The notes beneath the pieces were generated by a model, which was given only the letters and a program-made list of their open reading frames with translations, searched no databases and was not told the DNA's origin. From positions 58,604,486 through 58,668,485 of the forward strand of contig CM035170.1 of the NCBI GenBank assembly GCA_020205615.1: a DNA stretch of 64,000 bases. Direction: 5' to 3'. Both the position numbers and the translations under genes were made by a program. This document shows positions 35,114 through 48,019 of this stretch, piece after piece. Within the stretch, counting starts at the first letter, position 1. Every line of letters begins with the position of its first letter. The DNA is from Panax quinquefolius (Eukaryota > Streptophyta > Magnoliopsida > Apiales > Araliaceae).

Positions 35114-36330
35114 AATACCCCAAAACTTAAACCTTTGTTGTCCTCAAGCAAAAATACAAAACAACAATGCTATGCAATGCAACTAATCTACATGCCTATG
35201 AATCCAGCAGTAATGATAGAGACATGTCTATTCAACCGACCTTAGAGAAATCAAGTAAACACGATAATACATCATATCAAAACCCATCAGTAATTTCTCA
35301 ATCAATCATCAAATCTTAAACCGTTATTACTGATATAGTGTGTGTGTGCTCAACATCCATGCTAACTGATATAATGCTAAATACAACACATAATAGATCT
35401 CTTTAAAGACATCATATAGTGAAAACTCACAAAATTTACGAACAAGCTAAATCCAACTAACGTCAAACATCCACCAAATTCAAGAGTCCAATCCGGGATA
35501 CTTATGCTTTACTTTGCATTACGGGGGCTTTTTGCTCTTTTCCCGTCTTATTTTTTTTTGTTTTTTTATTATTATTTTTTTTTACCATGACTTTGCAATG
35601 TCTCATTCCATTAGGCTAATAAAGTATACCCTTTAGCGAAGCTTTCACCAACGACTTCTGCACCATAAAGACCTTAGGGCGCTAGGTGTAAAGACACTCC
35701 ATCATGCGCATTTGCTCAAGTAACAAAGGCCCCAAACAAGACTAGCCACGATATTTTTTTTTCATCATTTTTTTTCTTTTTTTTTTTTATATATCCCAAA
35801 TTTTTCCCCAAACTTAAGTTTTTGTCTAAATTTAGTCATCTCCGCCTTTTCATGTCTTTTCATTCATTCAAACTAGTATTATCCTTAAGAAGTCAATTAT
35901 GTATCAATTTAAACTTAATCACCAACAAAGTTGTTCTAACGTACAACCTTGATTATACCAAATTTCAAACAGAAAAGATCCAATTTATAACAAAAAATCA
36001 CGCCAAAGCTCTAATAATTAGTACTATACTTGTCTACTCAATTCCAATTTCATCATTGGCCAAAATAAACTTAAACTATCTAACAACTGGATTCATGCAA
36101 ATGAACATAGTAACTAACTAATATTTTTGAATTATATTTTTTTTATAGACATAAATAAAAACTATTTACAACTACTCTACTATGCAAACTATTATGCACT
36201 TACACTACATGAATGCAAACATATAATAATCCTAAACTAAACAAACATGACAACTTATGCAAAACTAAAACAACTACATTAAACATGAAAAACTAAACTA
36301 ATTAACTCCCCCAAACTTAACAATTACAAT
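35114..36330 (-). other. Athila-A 3' noncoding region with two Athila-type polypurine signatures
   Basis: No supported gene. Next to the LTR the minus strand reads TTGAGGACAACAAAGG then TTTAAGTTTTGGGG. A second similar signature, GAGGACATTG then AAGTTTGGGGGAG, lies at 36305-36345. Long T tracts occur at 35549-35582 and 35752-35790 with the segment between them flanked by similar sequence. The plus-strand frame 35822-36121 is not supported as a gene. Confidence 0.6.
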
Positions 36331-36615
36331 GTCCTCATTGTAAAATAAAGCATAAGTGAAGTGGACGAGGACTTCCCTAGTAATCATTTAAGCTTGTGGT
36401 GATGGTGGCTTTGGTGGCGACGATCATTTTCCTCATCCATTGAACCTCCAATACCGCAAATGAAGAGAGACAACATGGATTAGAATAGATTAGATTATAA
36501 GAGAACTTAATAAGCAAATTAACTCCTAAATTTTTGATGAACTAACAACACTAATTAAACTAGTAAAACATATAATATAAACATTCTTGGGTTTGCCTCC
36601 CGATCAACAGATGAT

Positions 36616-37663
36616 TTATTTACATTCTTTCACCGACTTTGTTTGGTCAACGCTATCCAATTCCTCTTCGAAAGTTGAGGAACCCTCCATCCATCGGAAT
36701 GTAGCTTTTGGTAGGTTCCCATTTGTGATAGCCATTGCATTAAAGTCACCTAGCATGATTTGTTTAGATAAGATCGCATTTGAGAATGTTGAACATCTAG
36801 GTGTTTTCTCCATTGTGTCTGCGAATAGATTCTGGCATTGAATCTTTTCAGACACAACAATCTCTTCTTTTATCTTCTTTGGCTCATCGCACCATGGCTT
36901 CAAAGTTGTACTCGCTTTTACGTCACAGGGAGTATTGCTAACGACATGACTACCTAGCAGACAAGGTGTTGCAAATCTAACCGGATCCTTGAACTTTGGT
37001 GGAGAAGGCACTTGAGGCATTAATAACATCGGCTCATCCTCGTTAGTACTCATAGTTAGTTCTTCACCGACCTTGTTTTCATTATCCCCACTTGTCTCCT
37101 CTTTTTCAACATCTCGTGGCTCATTCAGTTGTAGATTTGGCTCGGGCACTTAATCAATCTCGGAATCCTCATCATAACACCAATTATTTTGAGGACAGTT
37201 GTTCAGGGCTTTAAGCATTTGATTCATCTGGTTCTGCAAATTTTGAATTGATATCTCTTGATTCTGAATTAACCGCTCTTGATTAATCCTCCTTTCCTCA
37301 CTTGATGCTACAAACTTGGACAACAATTCCTCCAACCTTGAATTATTTATCTCAGTCTCGGAAGCTATGTATTGAGGACCATTGGTTGAGGTAGTGATGA
37401 GTTGTTCCATCCGATTATTAAAATTTTGGGTTAATAGCTCTTGGCTAATCCTCATCTCCTCTAGGTTTGGTATGCCCTTTAATATTACATCCCTCGGATT
37501 TGGCTTTTCTTCTTGTGGCAATGGAGGTGGACATGAAAATTCCGTGTGTATGTTGGATTTGGAGCGTAGTATTGGTCTTCATAAGTATAGCTCCATGATG
37601 AATCCGTGATACCCCAAACTTGATGATAATTAGCATATGTATAATCATTGAGGTATTCACCAC
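36616..37663 (-). pseudogene. Gag-like ORF of Athila-A
   Basis: On the minus strand a frame runs 37521-36616, broken only by one TAA at 37152-37150. It encodes a glutamine/asparagine-rich, helical segment with three related stretches: EEMRISQELLTQNFNNRM, RLEELLSKFVASSEERR and NQEISIQNLQNQMNQMLK. The last resembles the 'IQNLENQVGQ' helix near the end of Athila Gag. The C half is acidic and proline-rich. A preceding frame (37663-37445) overlaps with a shift. No zinc knuckle or protease follows. Function as a capsid protein is inferred weakly; it could be a family-specific protein of this non-autonomous group. Confidence 0.5.
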
Positions 37664-37997
37664 CGTGTTGTCTCGCCCAAAACTAATGGTGCATTGATTA
37701 CTCGGATGATTACCAAAGACAATAATTGCAATTAATCGTTATCCTTCGATTACGTTGAAACATAACGTCCAACCTCCTCGAAAGTGTCTCTCAAGTCAGC
37801 CGATAATGTAGAAAAATGCATTGAGATCATCCATCCCCGCTCCCCTCGGCTAAGTCATTCTCAGATACGACCATTAATAATTAAATTCATATGGTACCGA
37901 AAAGAAAGAAAAATAGAAGAGAATTAAATAAAAAGAAAAAAAAAATGTTTAAATTAAGACTAATTTGATTGAAGCTAATATTGGCAAAAATATATTA

Positions 37998-38027
37998 ATT
38001 AATTCCCCAAGAATCTACCCAAAAACT
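37998..38027 (-). other. Degenerate primer binding site of Athila-A
   Basis: On the minus strand, right after the LTR end, TTTTTGGGTAGATTCTTGGGG stands where Athila elements carry a tRNA-Asp-type site (TGGCGCCGTTGCCGGGGA). Spacing and flanks fit but many bases differ. Confidence 0.45.
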
Positions 38028-38030
38028 TGT

Positions 38031-39332
38031 TGGGTAAAATCTAATTACGCATAAAAACACACAAGTATACGTGGGTCAACAAGTAATAAAGTGAAAGTAG
38101 AGTATCGTTCCCACGAGGAATTATTTAATAAAAATCACCAAGTACTAACTCTTAACCAACTCAATCTTTATTTAAACAATCATTTCAAGATTAATGAATT
38201 AAATTATTTAATTAAACTAATTCTAATTACCACTAATTAAAATTAAGATTACTGAGATTTAAGATCACAACTTCACTTATTGCTTCATTTAAGTTAACAC
38301 ACTTCTCATCAATTATTCTCTATCCTGAATTGTTAATCAAGAACACTAAAGCGTATAAAACCACCTCTCGATGCATAATACTCATACTCACTTAAATCCA
38401 CAATGATGATAATTAAGCAAGACACCCTAATTAACTAATCCACTATATCTCTATGTGAATTACAATTAAAAAGGATTTAAAGCACAAGTTCTCTATAAGA
38501 TTACATATGGCGTAAAGGCATATCTCTATCCTAAACACGAATCATGAATTCCATCTATGCAGTAAATCACAAACACATGCTATCATGATAAGATCTAAAT
38601 CAATACTTCATCTCTCGAGTTCATATAGATTATCACTGTAAATTTTAGCTAGGCAATTAAGCAATTAAGTCCAAATCACAATAGACAATCCTCACAATAG
38701 AACATAATAATTGATAAATGAAGCATATTAAAATAAACTACACAATAAGATCCATTGTAATCTCAAACAAAAAGAATTAGTTTATTGAATTAAAACTAAG
38801 AATCCACAATTGAATAAACATTAAAAGACAAAGATAAAAGAAGATAAGAAGATAGAATCTATTGTCTGTAGATTTGAAGCTCCCTCCTCGCTCCTACTTT
38901 GAATCTTCAATGGTCTCCAAGTTGCTTCAAAATCTCCAAATCTAATAAGAACTAGGTTTTTGATCTAATCTACTATAATCTAATCTAATGGAATTTTCTC
39001 TCTAATCTCTCTAATCCTTATGATTCTCCTCCTTTTATAAGTCTCTTTATATGTCTTTAAGTCCTCTTGGAAGTCCTTGAGTCAATCGGATCAAACCAAT
39101 CCTTCTTGGACTCAAATTTGGCTCAAACATCTTTTCACTGCGTGTACCCCACTTAGATGGAGGTTTATCTGAGCTTTTCTTTGCGATTTCATACCAATTC
39201 TTTCTTGATTTCACTCCAAGCATATAATCTACAAAACGAACACAAAATGAAAAGTAACTAAAAAACATGAGATTAAGCAATTAATTCAAGTATGTGATAT
39301 CTTAGATAAGTAGGTATAAAACCTACTTATCA
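38031..39332 (-). mobile_element. 5' LTR of Athila-A (shorter copy)
   Basis: 1302 bp. Blocks such as TTAACACACTTCTCATCAATT and CACCTCTCGATGCATAATAC match 33276-35113 almost exactly. It has lost the GC-rich segment. Terminal hairpin at 39306-39330. Confidence 0.8.
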
Positions 39333-39754
39333 TTAGCCATAATATTTGACTTTAACTTTTAGATTCCTACCGTATAATTTTTATATTATACTTGTATTAT
39401 TCTTCGTTAACATTCATAATTCGTTCCATAACCCAAAAAACTACGTTTTATCATTTTCTATTTTTATTAGATATTCTGTCTTTCCTCTTCATATAAACGC
39501 TAGGGCCTTATTCGAAGAATCAAAAAAACGTAAAATCATTTCTAGTATGAATAGTGTTTTTGCGTCTTTTTCCCAAAAAAAATTTATTTTCATATACGAA
39601 ACCCTAATTTGTATATTCTAAAATGAAAACATAATCTAAGTCATAATACGACCTTTAAACACATAACACAAAATACTATCAATAATAACTCATTTTATTC
39701 AATAATTATCCTTAAGTCTAATTACAAGATTATCCGATTTCTCGGGTCGTCACA
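39333..39754 (-). mobile_element. LTR fragment inserted in Ogre-B gag
   Basis: On the minus strand it starts TGTGACGACCCGAGAAATCGG at 39754, similar to the start of solo LTR S1. Its other end is not recognisable beyond Athila-A. The flank at 39755-39759 is ATTAT. AT-rich, no ORF. Confidence 0.65.
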
Positions 39755-39955
39755 ATTATTTTGTGGAGGTTCTCTTGGCATCCTAGATCTAGGGTGTGGG
39801 GATCCTATTATGGGATTACTGTGACGCCCCCAAAATAGGTATACATCACCCATCATGAGTCGCCAAATATATGGTACATAATTTAAATACAAACTTCTTT
39901 GATATAGTACGACAAAACGTAGCTGAGAGTATACAAACTCAAATAAAGTCCTCAT

Positions 39956-42158
39956 TGTGGCGCCCCCAAAAATAGGTATACGTCCACCCACCTTGGGTCG
40001 CCACTTACATGGTACATAAATTCAAATACAAACTTAATTATACATCCGTCGTAGTAACATACGACAATACATAAACCGAGAGTTCTAATAGGAATATTGT
40101 CATTTGACAATATCCATACTCAAGGAGTCCTCATTACATTTATTGTCACACTATTTAACGAAATAGTGAGGACTACTAATGCTATCTTCTGACCATCACT
40201 CTTTTCCCAGACTCGTCCCAAATTTATATTCTCATTTCTGAAGAGAACAAAGGAAAAAGAAAGGGTGAGCTCAACTAGCCCAAAGAAGAAATATTACGAC
40301 TAAGATAATGCAGAATAAATTATCATTAGCCTTCAACAGTGTTAAACTGATAAAATACAATAGACAACCAGTTTAACTGCAGCGGAATGTGCAATCCATT
40401 AAAAGAGTCAAGTAGAAAATAAAGTCTACTATCTTTTATGATTTAAAAGGTTTTTCATCACTGTTATAGCTGAGACTCAGCTTTAATGAATAAACCACAA
40501 TATCTAATCATCCCTGTACCACGGTCAAGGATTTTCATCAAATTATCAATGGTCATGACTATACCGAATCACCCCTGGTCATAATCATACCACAAACTAT
40601 CCATCACGGCATTACAGGCCACTGAGGACTTTTGTCACATCATTTATATCAAGCCATGATTATACCGAATGAACCCTGGTCATAATCATACTAAGTTCAT
40701 CTATGCACGTAAGCCAAAGATAACTTTCAACATAAAATAAACATGAGGATGATGACAATGATATAAGAATTCAATAAAACAAGTTCAAGAATTAATTTCT
40801 CTAGGATTTATTAACGTCCAAATTGTCAACAAGATACTGTTTTGTAGAGTAAAATTCAAGAATGATCAGAAGAATATTTCCATGAAAAGATCTTTGGATG
40901 AAATGCAAATATCAAGGATATTCTACTAATTTCATGGAGTATAAGTCAAAGTTTTAACCAACCGGGTATAATAAAGAATGGAATAACAAAAGAAATCACC
41001 ATCCATGCGGTACTTGCATGATGAGGTTATTCCAACGTAATAATAATAATAACTAGGTCGGTGAAATTCACAATCGCATGATGATCCAAATGTAATAATA
41101 AATGCTTTGAATAATAATAAACAATGGAACTTGTGTCCTGTAAAACACACGATGTGATATTCCAACGTAATAATAAATGCGAATAATAAACAATGGAACC
41201 GTGTCCGGTGTAAAACACACGAATAGGATATTCCAACGAATAATAAAGAATGAAATAACGAAGAAGATCACCAAGTATAGGGGATTCCATGCGTATACAA
41301 AAAGTTATTCCAATGTAATAAATAAGAATGGAATAATATTAGGATTTCACCAAGTATAGGGTATGTCTGCGTATACAAAGGTTATGTATAGGGTATGCCA
41401 CTTTTACTGAGTTATTCCAATGAATAATAATGAATGGAATAACGAAGTTCTCTTCATGAATAAGAAAGAATAACACCGCTTACGAGTACAACAAATAATA
41501 TCCCTTACCTTAAAGAACTTAATATTGGAAAAGTGAAGTAGCGAGAATACTTTTCTTCTTTCTCTCTATAGATTTTCTCTCTATAGCTTCTCTATAATTT
41601 CTCTCTAGAGTTTGAAAGAATTCGTAAGAAAATAATGAAGGAATGAGCTTCTATTTATAGGAAAATGGAATGCATAGTAACTAATCTATGAACGGTCCAG
41701 TTGATTTACTTTAATCTGACGGTCCTTATTTAAAAGCAAAATCTTTTAAATAAAATATCATATATTCTATTTATATAAAAAACATTTTACTATGCAAACA
41801 CTATGCAAAACACTACAACACTATGCATAATAAAATATAATATATTCTATTTATAGAATAACTTTAATAAAGTATTACATTTTATATAAAAAGATGTTTC
41901 GCTTTTTTACGTTAATAATCATGAATAAAACAAAACGTCGTTATCGCTATAATAATTCATATTATTAATCGACAATAATGGAATCAAACCGAGTGACTTC
42001 TCACATAAGCATCAATAATCAATACTGGTGTGCTACTACTGCAAGAACCACACGTGACATCATTACTTTTACTACCGAAGTAGTTCAACAAGATCAATCG
42101 GTAAAACTTCCGCCGTTATTTCAATAAAATATTTTTGTCGCTTTCTCAATCCGACAAT
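39956..42158 (-). mobile_element. LTR-D2: second chromovirus LTR nested in LTR-D
   Basis: Starts TGTGGCGCCCCC at 39956, inside the word GTCCTCATTACATTT of LTR-D. Aligns to the Tekay-C LTR over about 2.2 kb with GTTGAGCTCACCC (minus strand, about 40272), quasi-palindromes GGTCATRATTATACC (40540-40690), GGAATAAC-type hairpin repeats (40975-41460) and a TATA box at 41651-41660. The last ~240 bp of the LTR is absent, replaced by Tekay-B. Confidence 0.8.
41651..41660 (-). promoter_or_regulatory. TATA box of LTR-D2
   Basis: CTATTTATAG on the + strand, CTATAAATAG on the minus strand, matching 60760-60769 in Tekay-C. Confidence 0.6.
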
Positions 42159-44990
42159 AATGACACCCCAAATCCGGTACTTGATTCCACGGGATTTGGT
42201 GTTCCTTTATACAAATATCATCTATCTATCTACCCATAATAAATGCAAACCATGCAATAGATAGAAATAAATCTTCCCTTATGGGGTTACAACATCTGAA
42301 TAATAAACATAATCCCAGGTCATACTAACCTTAAACATCTGTGCGCGAAAACATAAACAAATAAGTCTTAAACAACATCATTAACTTAAGTCTTAAACAT
42401 AAATACATCATCATATAAAACAACAAGTCTTCATCACTTGTTAATCTTGCCCTTGCCTTTGCTAGTAGAAGGCTCGTCGGACCTTTTCGTTCTTAAGCTT
42501 CTGATGTTATTATTACCTTAGAGAGTGAGCACTATTGCCCACAAGTAAAATAATGAAATAATAATGTATAATAACATGCGAGTGAATCAAAGACTTACGA
42601 AATAAAAGCTCAACTTTTGAATCAAGAATGAATAACAAGAATCAAAAAGATTTACGAGGTCATAAGACCTTGAACTATGTCCTAGGTTATCAAGGGTTAT
42701 ACTTGAAACCTTTAACGATCGTAAGACTATGGACTCTTCTTCTACGTACTTAGGGATCGACCCTTAGTACCATCATGCACAATATCTTAACAGCTAACGC
42801 ATAAGTAAATCCCTTTGCGGGGTTGTTCATCTCGGTTTGACATTAGAGTCGCACCAAAGGAAGTTTGGTTTGGATAATTCAATAAGGGTTACGAAATTTA
42901 GAGCGTTCATCAACTATGGACTAGTTGAATCAATAAGGTTTCACTAGTCTAACAAGGTTCAACAATAATGATATTTAAATTGAATAATAATCTCAAAAGT
43001 ATACAATAGAACAAATTATTGTATAATGAGAATCATACTTTGAAAAGATAATCAATCTTTAATATAATAATTCAAACTTGAATACTAGTAATGAGAATTT
43101 ACTCGAGGTAAATAATAAACTTGAACAATGATAACAAGTAGGGTTAGGAAACTTGCCTCGTGCGTAGATTACACGTTAATTAAACACGTTCCTTGAATTT
43201 AATCCTACATATCATTTCCATTCACAATATAGTTAATTATAACATAACTAATCATCAAACGTTCATTCTTTTTGTCTAACTTTGATTATGACTATACTTA
43301 GTCAATTTATCACATTCATTGTCACATAATTTACACTTCACGAATAATAAAGCTAATTATGTATTCAATAATTCAATCCACATGCAATTATGTTATTTAC
43401 ATGTTAAGCATCTATTTTAACATCTCATTATACTTCTAACATATTTCTATGTTTATTAAATTAAGTTAATATCACATTGCTAGACTTAAACATTTTAAAA
43501 AAATTCATTTACGAACATTACGGAGAGTGGTATTTGCTTGCCTGACTTTTTACTAGGTATTCTTCTATATTTACGGCACTTTTGGCGACTGTGACTTGAG
43601 ACTTATTTGTTCTGATGGACGGAATTAGGCGGCGATAGGCTGCTGTGATGCTTGATACCGATTCTGAAGAATTTGCGATTCGCGAAAAATCGCGAACATG
43701 CGAATTTCTACCAATTTCTTATTTTCTACACTAATTTAACATACCCACATGATATAATTCATACATAATCATTACCCAACATTTATAAAATGATTTTAAC
43801 CCATTAAAACACATAATTACGAATTAAAATATGTAAATTTCACTTTGTTCTTGATGTTCTTGAAGGTTTTGAACATAAATCATGAAAATTAATACTACTG
43901 GATTAGTTATAACACCGAATCCAGTTCATTTAAGGTTTGGTCTCTTATTATCAACATGCATAATCAAATAAGAGTGGGAAATTTTACAAAACATTTATGT
44001 TTGACATATTAAAATCACGTATAAGGCCATATGGCCATATTCCATACTACTGTAAATTTTGAGGCCACATATCGACATGTAATTTTATGAAATGATATAT
44101 GATATGGTTTATATATATATATATATATATATATAATAATCAAATGATATGGTAACATTTAACACATATATAAACTCATAATCATACCCTTTCCCAATTA
44201 CGAGAGACTTTACAAAAGCTTTGAAAGCCATTTTTCATGAAAACTTAAATGACGTAAAAAAAAATTTGGGTTTGGAGAATTTACCCAGTATAGAGTGTAG
44301 AAGAGATGATCAAGATGATCCTTTTCAAAAGTTTCTTCAATCATTACACTTCTCACAATTCTCTCAATTCTTTCTCTCTCTTGAATTTCTCAATTTTTCT
44401 CTTGCTTATTTTTATCGGACTTAGAAAAATGAAAAAAAAAGAAAGGCGTATATATAAAAAGAATTGGCGCGTTGCGTTGTGAATTCGAGTTAACCCATCA
44501 TGGGTTAACTTCTCAACCTCCACTAGTGGCATTGTTTGGCTAGCCTTAAAAAGCTTATAACCATTTAATTTAATAAACTCTTTTATCATATAGTTTAAAT
44601 AATGTCACACCCTTTTATAAAATAACTTTCAATTAATTTATTTAATTTAAATTAAATAAAATATAATAATTTCTCATTAATTCACATAATCATATAATTA
44701 ATTTTCTCATTAATTAATTATATCAAATTATTAAATCTCTAATTAATTATTACATTAATTAAAATAACATTAGGCTTATTAAATATTTCTTTTAATTTAA
44801 TAAACTCACATAATTACATACTTTGAATAATAAAATTCTCCACATTAATTTAATAAATATAACACATATAATTAAATTAATCTATCACAATTGCATCAAT
44901 TAATTATTTAATCTAATAATTAAATCATCGAAAATATTTATTTAATTGATAAATATTAAAATTAAATTACAAAAATCTCGTTAAATCACA
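42159..44990 (-). mobile_element. 3' LTR of Tekay-B
   Basis: About 2.83 kb. On the minus strand it starts TGTGATTTAACGAG at 44990 and ends CAAATCCGG-GGGTGTCA at 42159 (the final TG pair of TGTGACACCCC seems lost). TATATATA at 44449-44456 may be the TATA box. Contains the conserved peptide segment at 42434-42515 and the GAGATGAACAACC block at about 42820. Confidence 0.88.
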
Positions 44991-45064
44991 TCTTTCCCCC
45001 TTAAAAGGATTACATCCCCCGAATCACGACTCGATAAATTTGACGTTACATTCTCCCCCCCCCC
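44991..45064 (-). other. Polypurine tract(s) of Tekay-B
   Basis: GGGGGAAAGA (minus strand, 45000-44991) directly precedes the LTR start. A second tract, ten G then AGAA (45064-45051), lies 50 bp upstream and is followed by TGTAACG, which mimics an LTR start. Confidence 0.65.
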
Positions 45065-45089
45065 TGAAGATTACATCCCCGAGAATCGC

Positions 45090-45330
45090 TTACACATAAA
45101 TTAAGTAAATAAATGAGGTAATTCTTCATCATATTCTCTTGAGTTCCCACGTAGCTTCTTGACGTTGTGGTTCCTCCAAATTACCTTAACGAAAGGTATT
45201 ACTTTATTTACGAGAACTTGTTCTTTTACATCGACAATTTGAGCAGAATTTCTTACGTAAGATAAGTCTTTTTCAAAATGTAGGGGTTAAATATTCAATT
45301 ACATGCTTGTAATCGGCTTTGTAGGGTCGT
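45090..45330 (-). pseudogene. Tekay-B chromodomain and pol C terminus
   Basis: The minus strand reads KVIPFVKVIWRNHNV (about 45210-45165), a shifted continuation, then YDEELPHLF (about 45130-45104), the same chromodomain layout as in Tekay-A ([15 protein letters not shown]). The pol-end purine-rich stretch follows. Chromodomains in this group are thought to direct integration to heterochromatin, which fits the density of insertions here. Confidence 0.75.
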
Positions 45331-46400
45331 AAAAGCGAAACATGGAAGGCGTTGTGGACATTCTCGAGTCTTTGGAGGTAGGGCTACCTCGTCTGCGCGA
45401 CTTCTCAGATTCTTCGTAGTACTTGAAATGGTCCATGAATCTTGGGCTTAATTTTCCTTTTTCTTTAGAACCTAATCTTTCCCTTCCAGGGGAGAGACCT
45501 TTAAGAACACATAACTACTCGATTCAAATTCAACATTTTTACGATGTGGATCGGCGTATTTCTTACTGTCTATCTTGAGTACTACCCGATCGTGCTCGGA
45601 TCACTTTGACTATTTACTGGCATGCTGTTTGTACCAATTACGGCCCTAGCAATTGTCTTTCATGACTTCATCCCAATAAAGTGGAGTTACGCACTTTCTG
45701 TAGTATAACGCTTCATAAAGCGGCATGCGATATACTAAGCGTGGTAACTTGTTTGTTGTGGCCAAGAACTCTACTAACGGTAGGTGATCATCCCAATTTC
45801 CTTTAAAGTCCATCACACAGGCTCTTAGCATATCTTCTAATGTCTGAATCGTTCTTTCACTCTGTCCATCTGTTTGAGGGTGGTATGTTGTACTCATTCG
45901 CAATTGCGTACCCATGCATTCCTGAAGAGGTTTCAGAAATTCGATGTGAAGCGCGGATCTCTATCGAAACAATTGACACTGGCACTCCGTGCCTCGAAAA
46001 CAATCTCTTTTACGTATAACCTGCTTGGTGATCTAAGTTGAATCGATTTTTGATCGGGAAGGAAGTGTGCGGATTTAAATCGATCGGTCGGCGATAACCC
46101 ATCTTTGCGTCGTAGCCTTTACGAGTCGTCGGAAGGCCCGACCACGAAGTCCATTGTAATATGTTCCCATTTCCATTACGGGATCTCCAGCGGTTGTAGC
46201 AATCCACTTGGTCTCGATGTTACTTTCTTTCACTTTCTCGATGAGTCGAGACACTTGGCAACACATTACTGCAACATCTCGTTTTAAATTTGGCCACACG
46301 AAATGTTGTCGAAGATCTTGGTACATCTTGGTACTACCGGGGTGAATCGAATATCGTGAACTATGAGCCTCGCTCAAAATGTCTTCCTTAATCTCTTGTC
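45331..46400 (-). pseudogene. Tekay-B integrase
   Basis: On the minus strand: zinc-binding histidines in SSRYSIHPGSTKMYQDLRQHF (46365-46300) and a cysteine of the CC pair at about 46262; the core's first aspartate lies in the frame-broken LPTTRKGYDA segment (about 46120-46080); TTYHPQTDGQSERTIQTLED (45888-45830) holds the catalytic E. The second aspartate region (about 46010-45940, reading like SIRDPRF in pieces) is broken. The core ends with PLYEALYYRKC (45705-45675). The C-terminal domain is scattered over frames to 45331. Confidence 0.82.
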
Positions 46401-46491
46401 TTTTGCGGTACCCAAATTACGCTCTCAAATCTCGGTATTCCTTCCTTATCCATCTTAAATCTTTGTTCGGTTCCTTGAGATATCTTCTTTA

Positions 46492-47190
46492 TCACCTTTT
46501 TGCATTCCTCGTCACGAAGTTGAGCCTCCTTAACTTTATCCGATAGGGTTGTACAGATTGCATCTGAAATAGCTTCTCATCAATCTCCATAGGATACTTC
46601 ACTTCGACTCCGGTTTCTCCATTTACGCAATTAGCTCCTCTGACGATCGACATCATCAATTTCTCACGACCCTTTCTACTTAAGGCGTCGGCAACCACAT
46701 TTGCTTTACGGATGGTATAAAATCTCACGATCGTAATCCTTAATTAATTCCAACCATCTTCTTTGGCGCATATTTAAGTCTTTACGTGTAAAAATATATT
46801 TGAGACTCTTGTGGTGCGTATATATTTCACACTTCTCCCCAAGTAGAGATAGTGCCTCCAAATTTTCAAAGCAAAAACTCTGCGGCTAACTCCAAGTCGT
46901 GGGTTGGATATCCCTTCTCGTAATCCTTGATTGTCGTGATGCATACGCAATGACTTTGCCATTTTGCATCGACACACAACCAAGTCCTTTATCGACGCAT
47001 CACTATAAACAACAAAATTTCTGTGTATCATCAGGAAGAGATAACACGGTGTTGTACTCAACCTCTTCTTTAATTCTTGAAAACTTTCCTCACACTTCTC
47101 CGTCGAAACAAATTTCATAGACTTTTGAGTTAAATTAGTTAGCGGAGTTGCGATCTTGGAAAAGTCTTGAATGAATCTTCTATAATATCA
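46492..47190 (-). pseudogene. Tekay-B RNase H
   Basis: Minus-strand pieces: FVVYSDASIKDLVVCRC (about 47035-46985, first catalytic D), [13 protein letters not shown] (about 46870-46830, following the E region), a shifted HHKSLKY segment near 46800, and [13 protein letters not shown] (46710-46672, last D). The normal lysine-rich linker to integrase follows. At least three frameshifts. Confidence 0.82.
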
Positions 47191-47990
47191 CCTGCCAATC
47201 CAAAAAACTTCTTACTTAAGCGGGCGTTCTCGGCTGATCCCGATTAATCACGGCTTCGACTTTGGATGGATCTCTGAAAATTCCATTTTTATCGATCACG
47301 TGCCCAAGAAATTACACTCGCTTCGATCCAAAATTCACATTTGAAAACTTGGCATACAACTTCTCCTTCTCAATACTTCCAGCGTTAATCTCAAATGCTC
47401 TTCATGTTCTTCTTTGGTTTTGAATATACCAAAATGTCGTCTATAAATACCACTACGAATTTGTCCAAAAACGGCTTGAACACACCATTCATTAGTCCCC
47501 CATAAATCTGCGGGAGCATTCGTTAGACCAAATGACATTACCAAAAATTCGTAGTGACCATATCGCGTTACGAGCGGCTGTCTTGATACATCCTCGGCCT
47601 CACCTTGATTGATGATAACCACTCTCAAGTCTATCTTGGAAAAATATCTCGCTCCCTTGATTGATCAAAGCAGGTCGTCGATCCTCGGTAATGGATATCT
47701 ATTCTTAATCGTGACCTTATTCGGTTCTCTGTAGTCGATGCGAGCGCATCGATCCATCCTTCTTTTTCACAAATAACACAAGCGCTCCCCACGGCGATCG
47801 CTTCGGTTGAATGTACTTCTTGTCCGATAATTCTTGTAGTTGTACCATTAATTCTTTCATCTCTCTTGGTGCCATTCGGTATGGTGCCTTCGATATTGGA
47901 GCGATTCAAGGCGCCAAATCGATCACGAAATCTACCTCTCTATCTGGTGGAAGTCACGGCAAATCGTGCGGAAATCGTCGTGAAGTCCCT
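47191..47990 (-). pseudogene. Tekay-B reverse transcriptase
   Basis: On the minus strand the fingers are seen as pieces around 47990-47700 ([14 protein letters not shown] and [17 protein letters not shown] fragments in shifted frames), then [18 protein letters not shown] (47571-47518). The catalytic FIDD box falls in a frameshifted stretch (about 47470-47440, encoding VVVFIDD-like residues with a shift). [15 protein letters not shown] follows (47418-47374). The domain is full length but broken at least five times. Confidence 0.82.
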
Positions 47991-48019
47991 CACAATCGGT
48001 ATTTCTTCTACCTTTGATT

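Larger units (their letters stand above)
33276..39332 (-). mobile_element. Athila-A: short Athila-type element with two LTRs and a gag-like ORF
   Basis: LTR copies 33276-35113 and 38031-39332 are in direct orientation and nearly identical over their shared parts; the second lacks about 500 bp (counterpart of roughly 34480-34955). On the minus strand each starts TGATAAGTAGG and ends GATTTTACCCA. The inside (35114-38030, 2.9 kb) has an Athila-like 3' end (TTTGCTTGAGGACAACAA then AAGTTTTGGGGTA next to the LTR) and a gag-like ORF but no RT, RNase H or integrase, so it is non-autonomous. I found no matching target duplication: ACAAA on the left, TTAGC on the right. Confidence 0.8.

Noticed and set aside
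39722..39991. 89-codon minus-strand frame
   Set aside because: It is a chimera running from LTR-D through a scrap of Ogre-B gag into another LTR; only 39755-39819 is real coding remnant.
45051..45064. Ten-G polypurine run followed by TGTAACG as an alternative LTR start for Tekay-B
   Set aside because: Alignment with solo LTR S2, whose start is fixed by its TSD, puts the LTR start at 44990.
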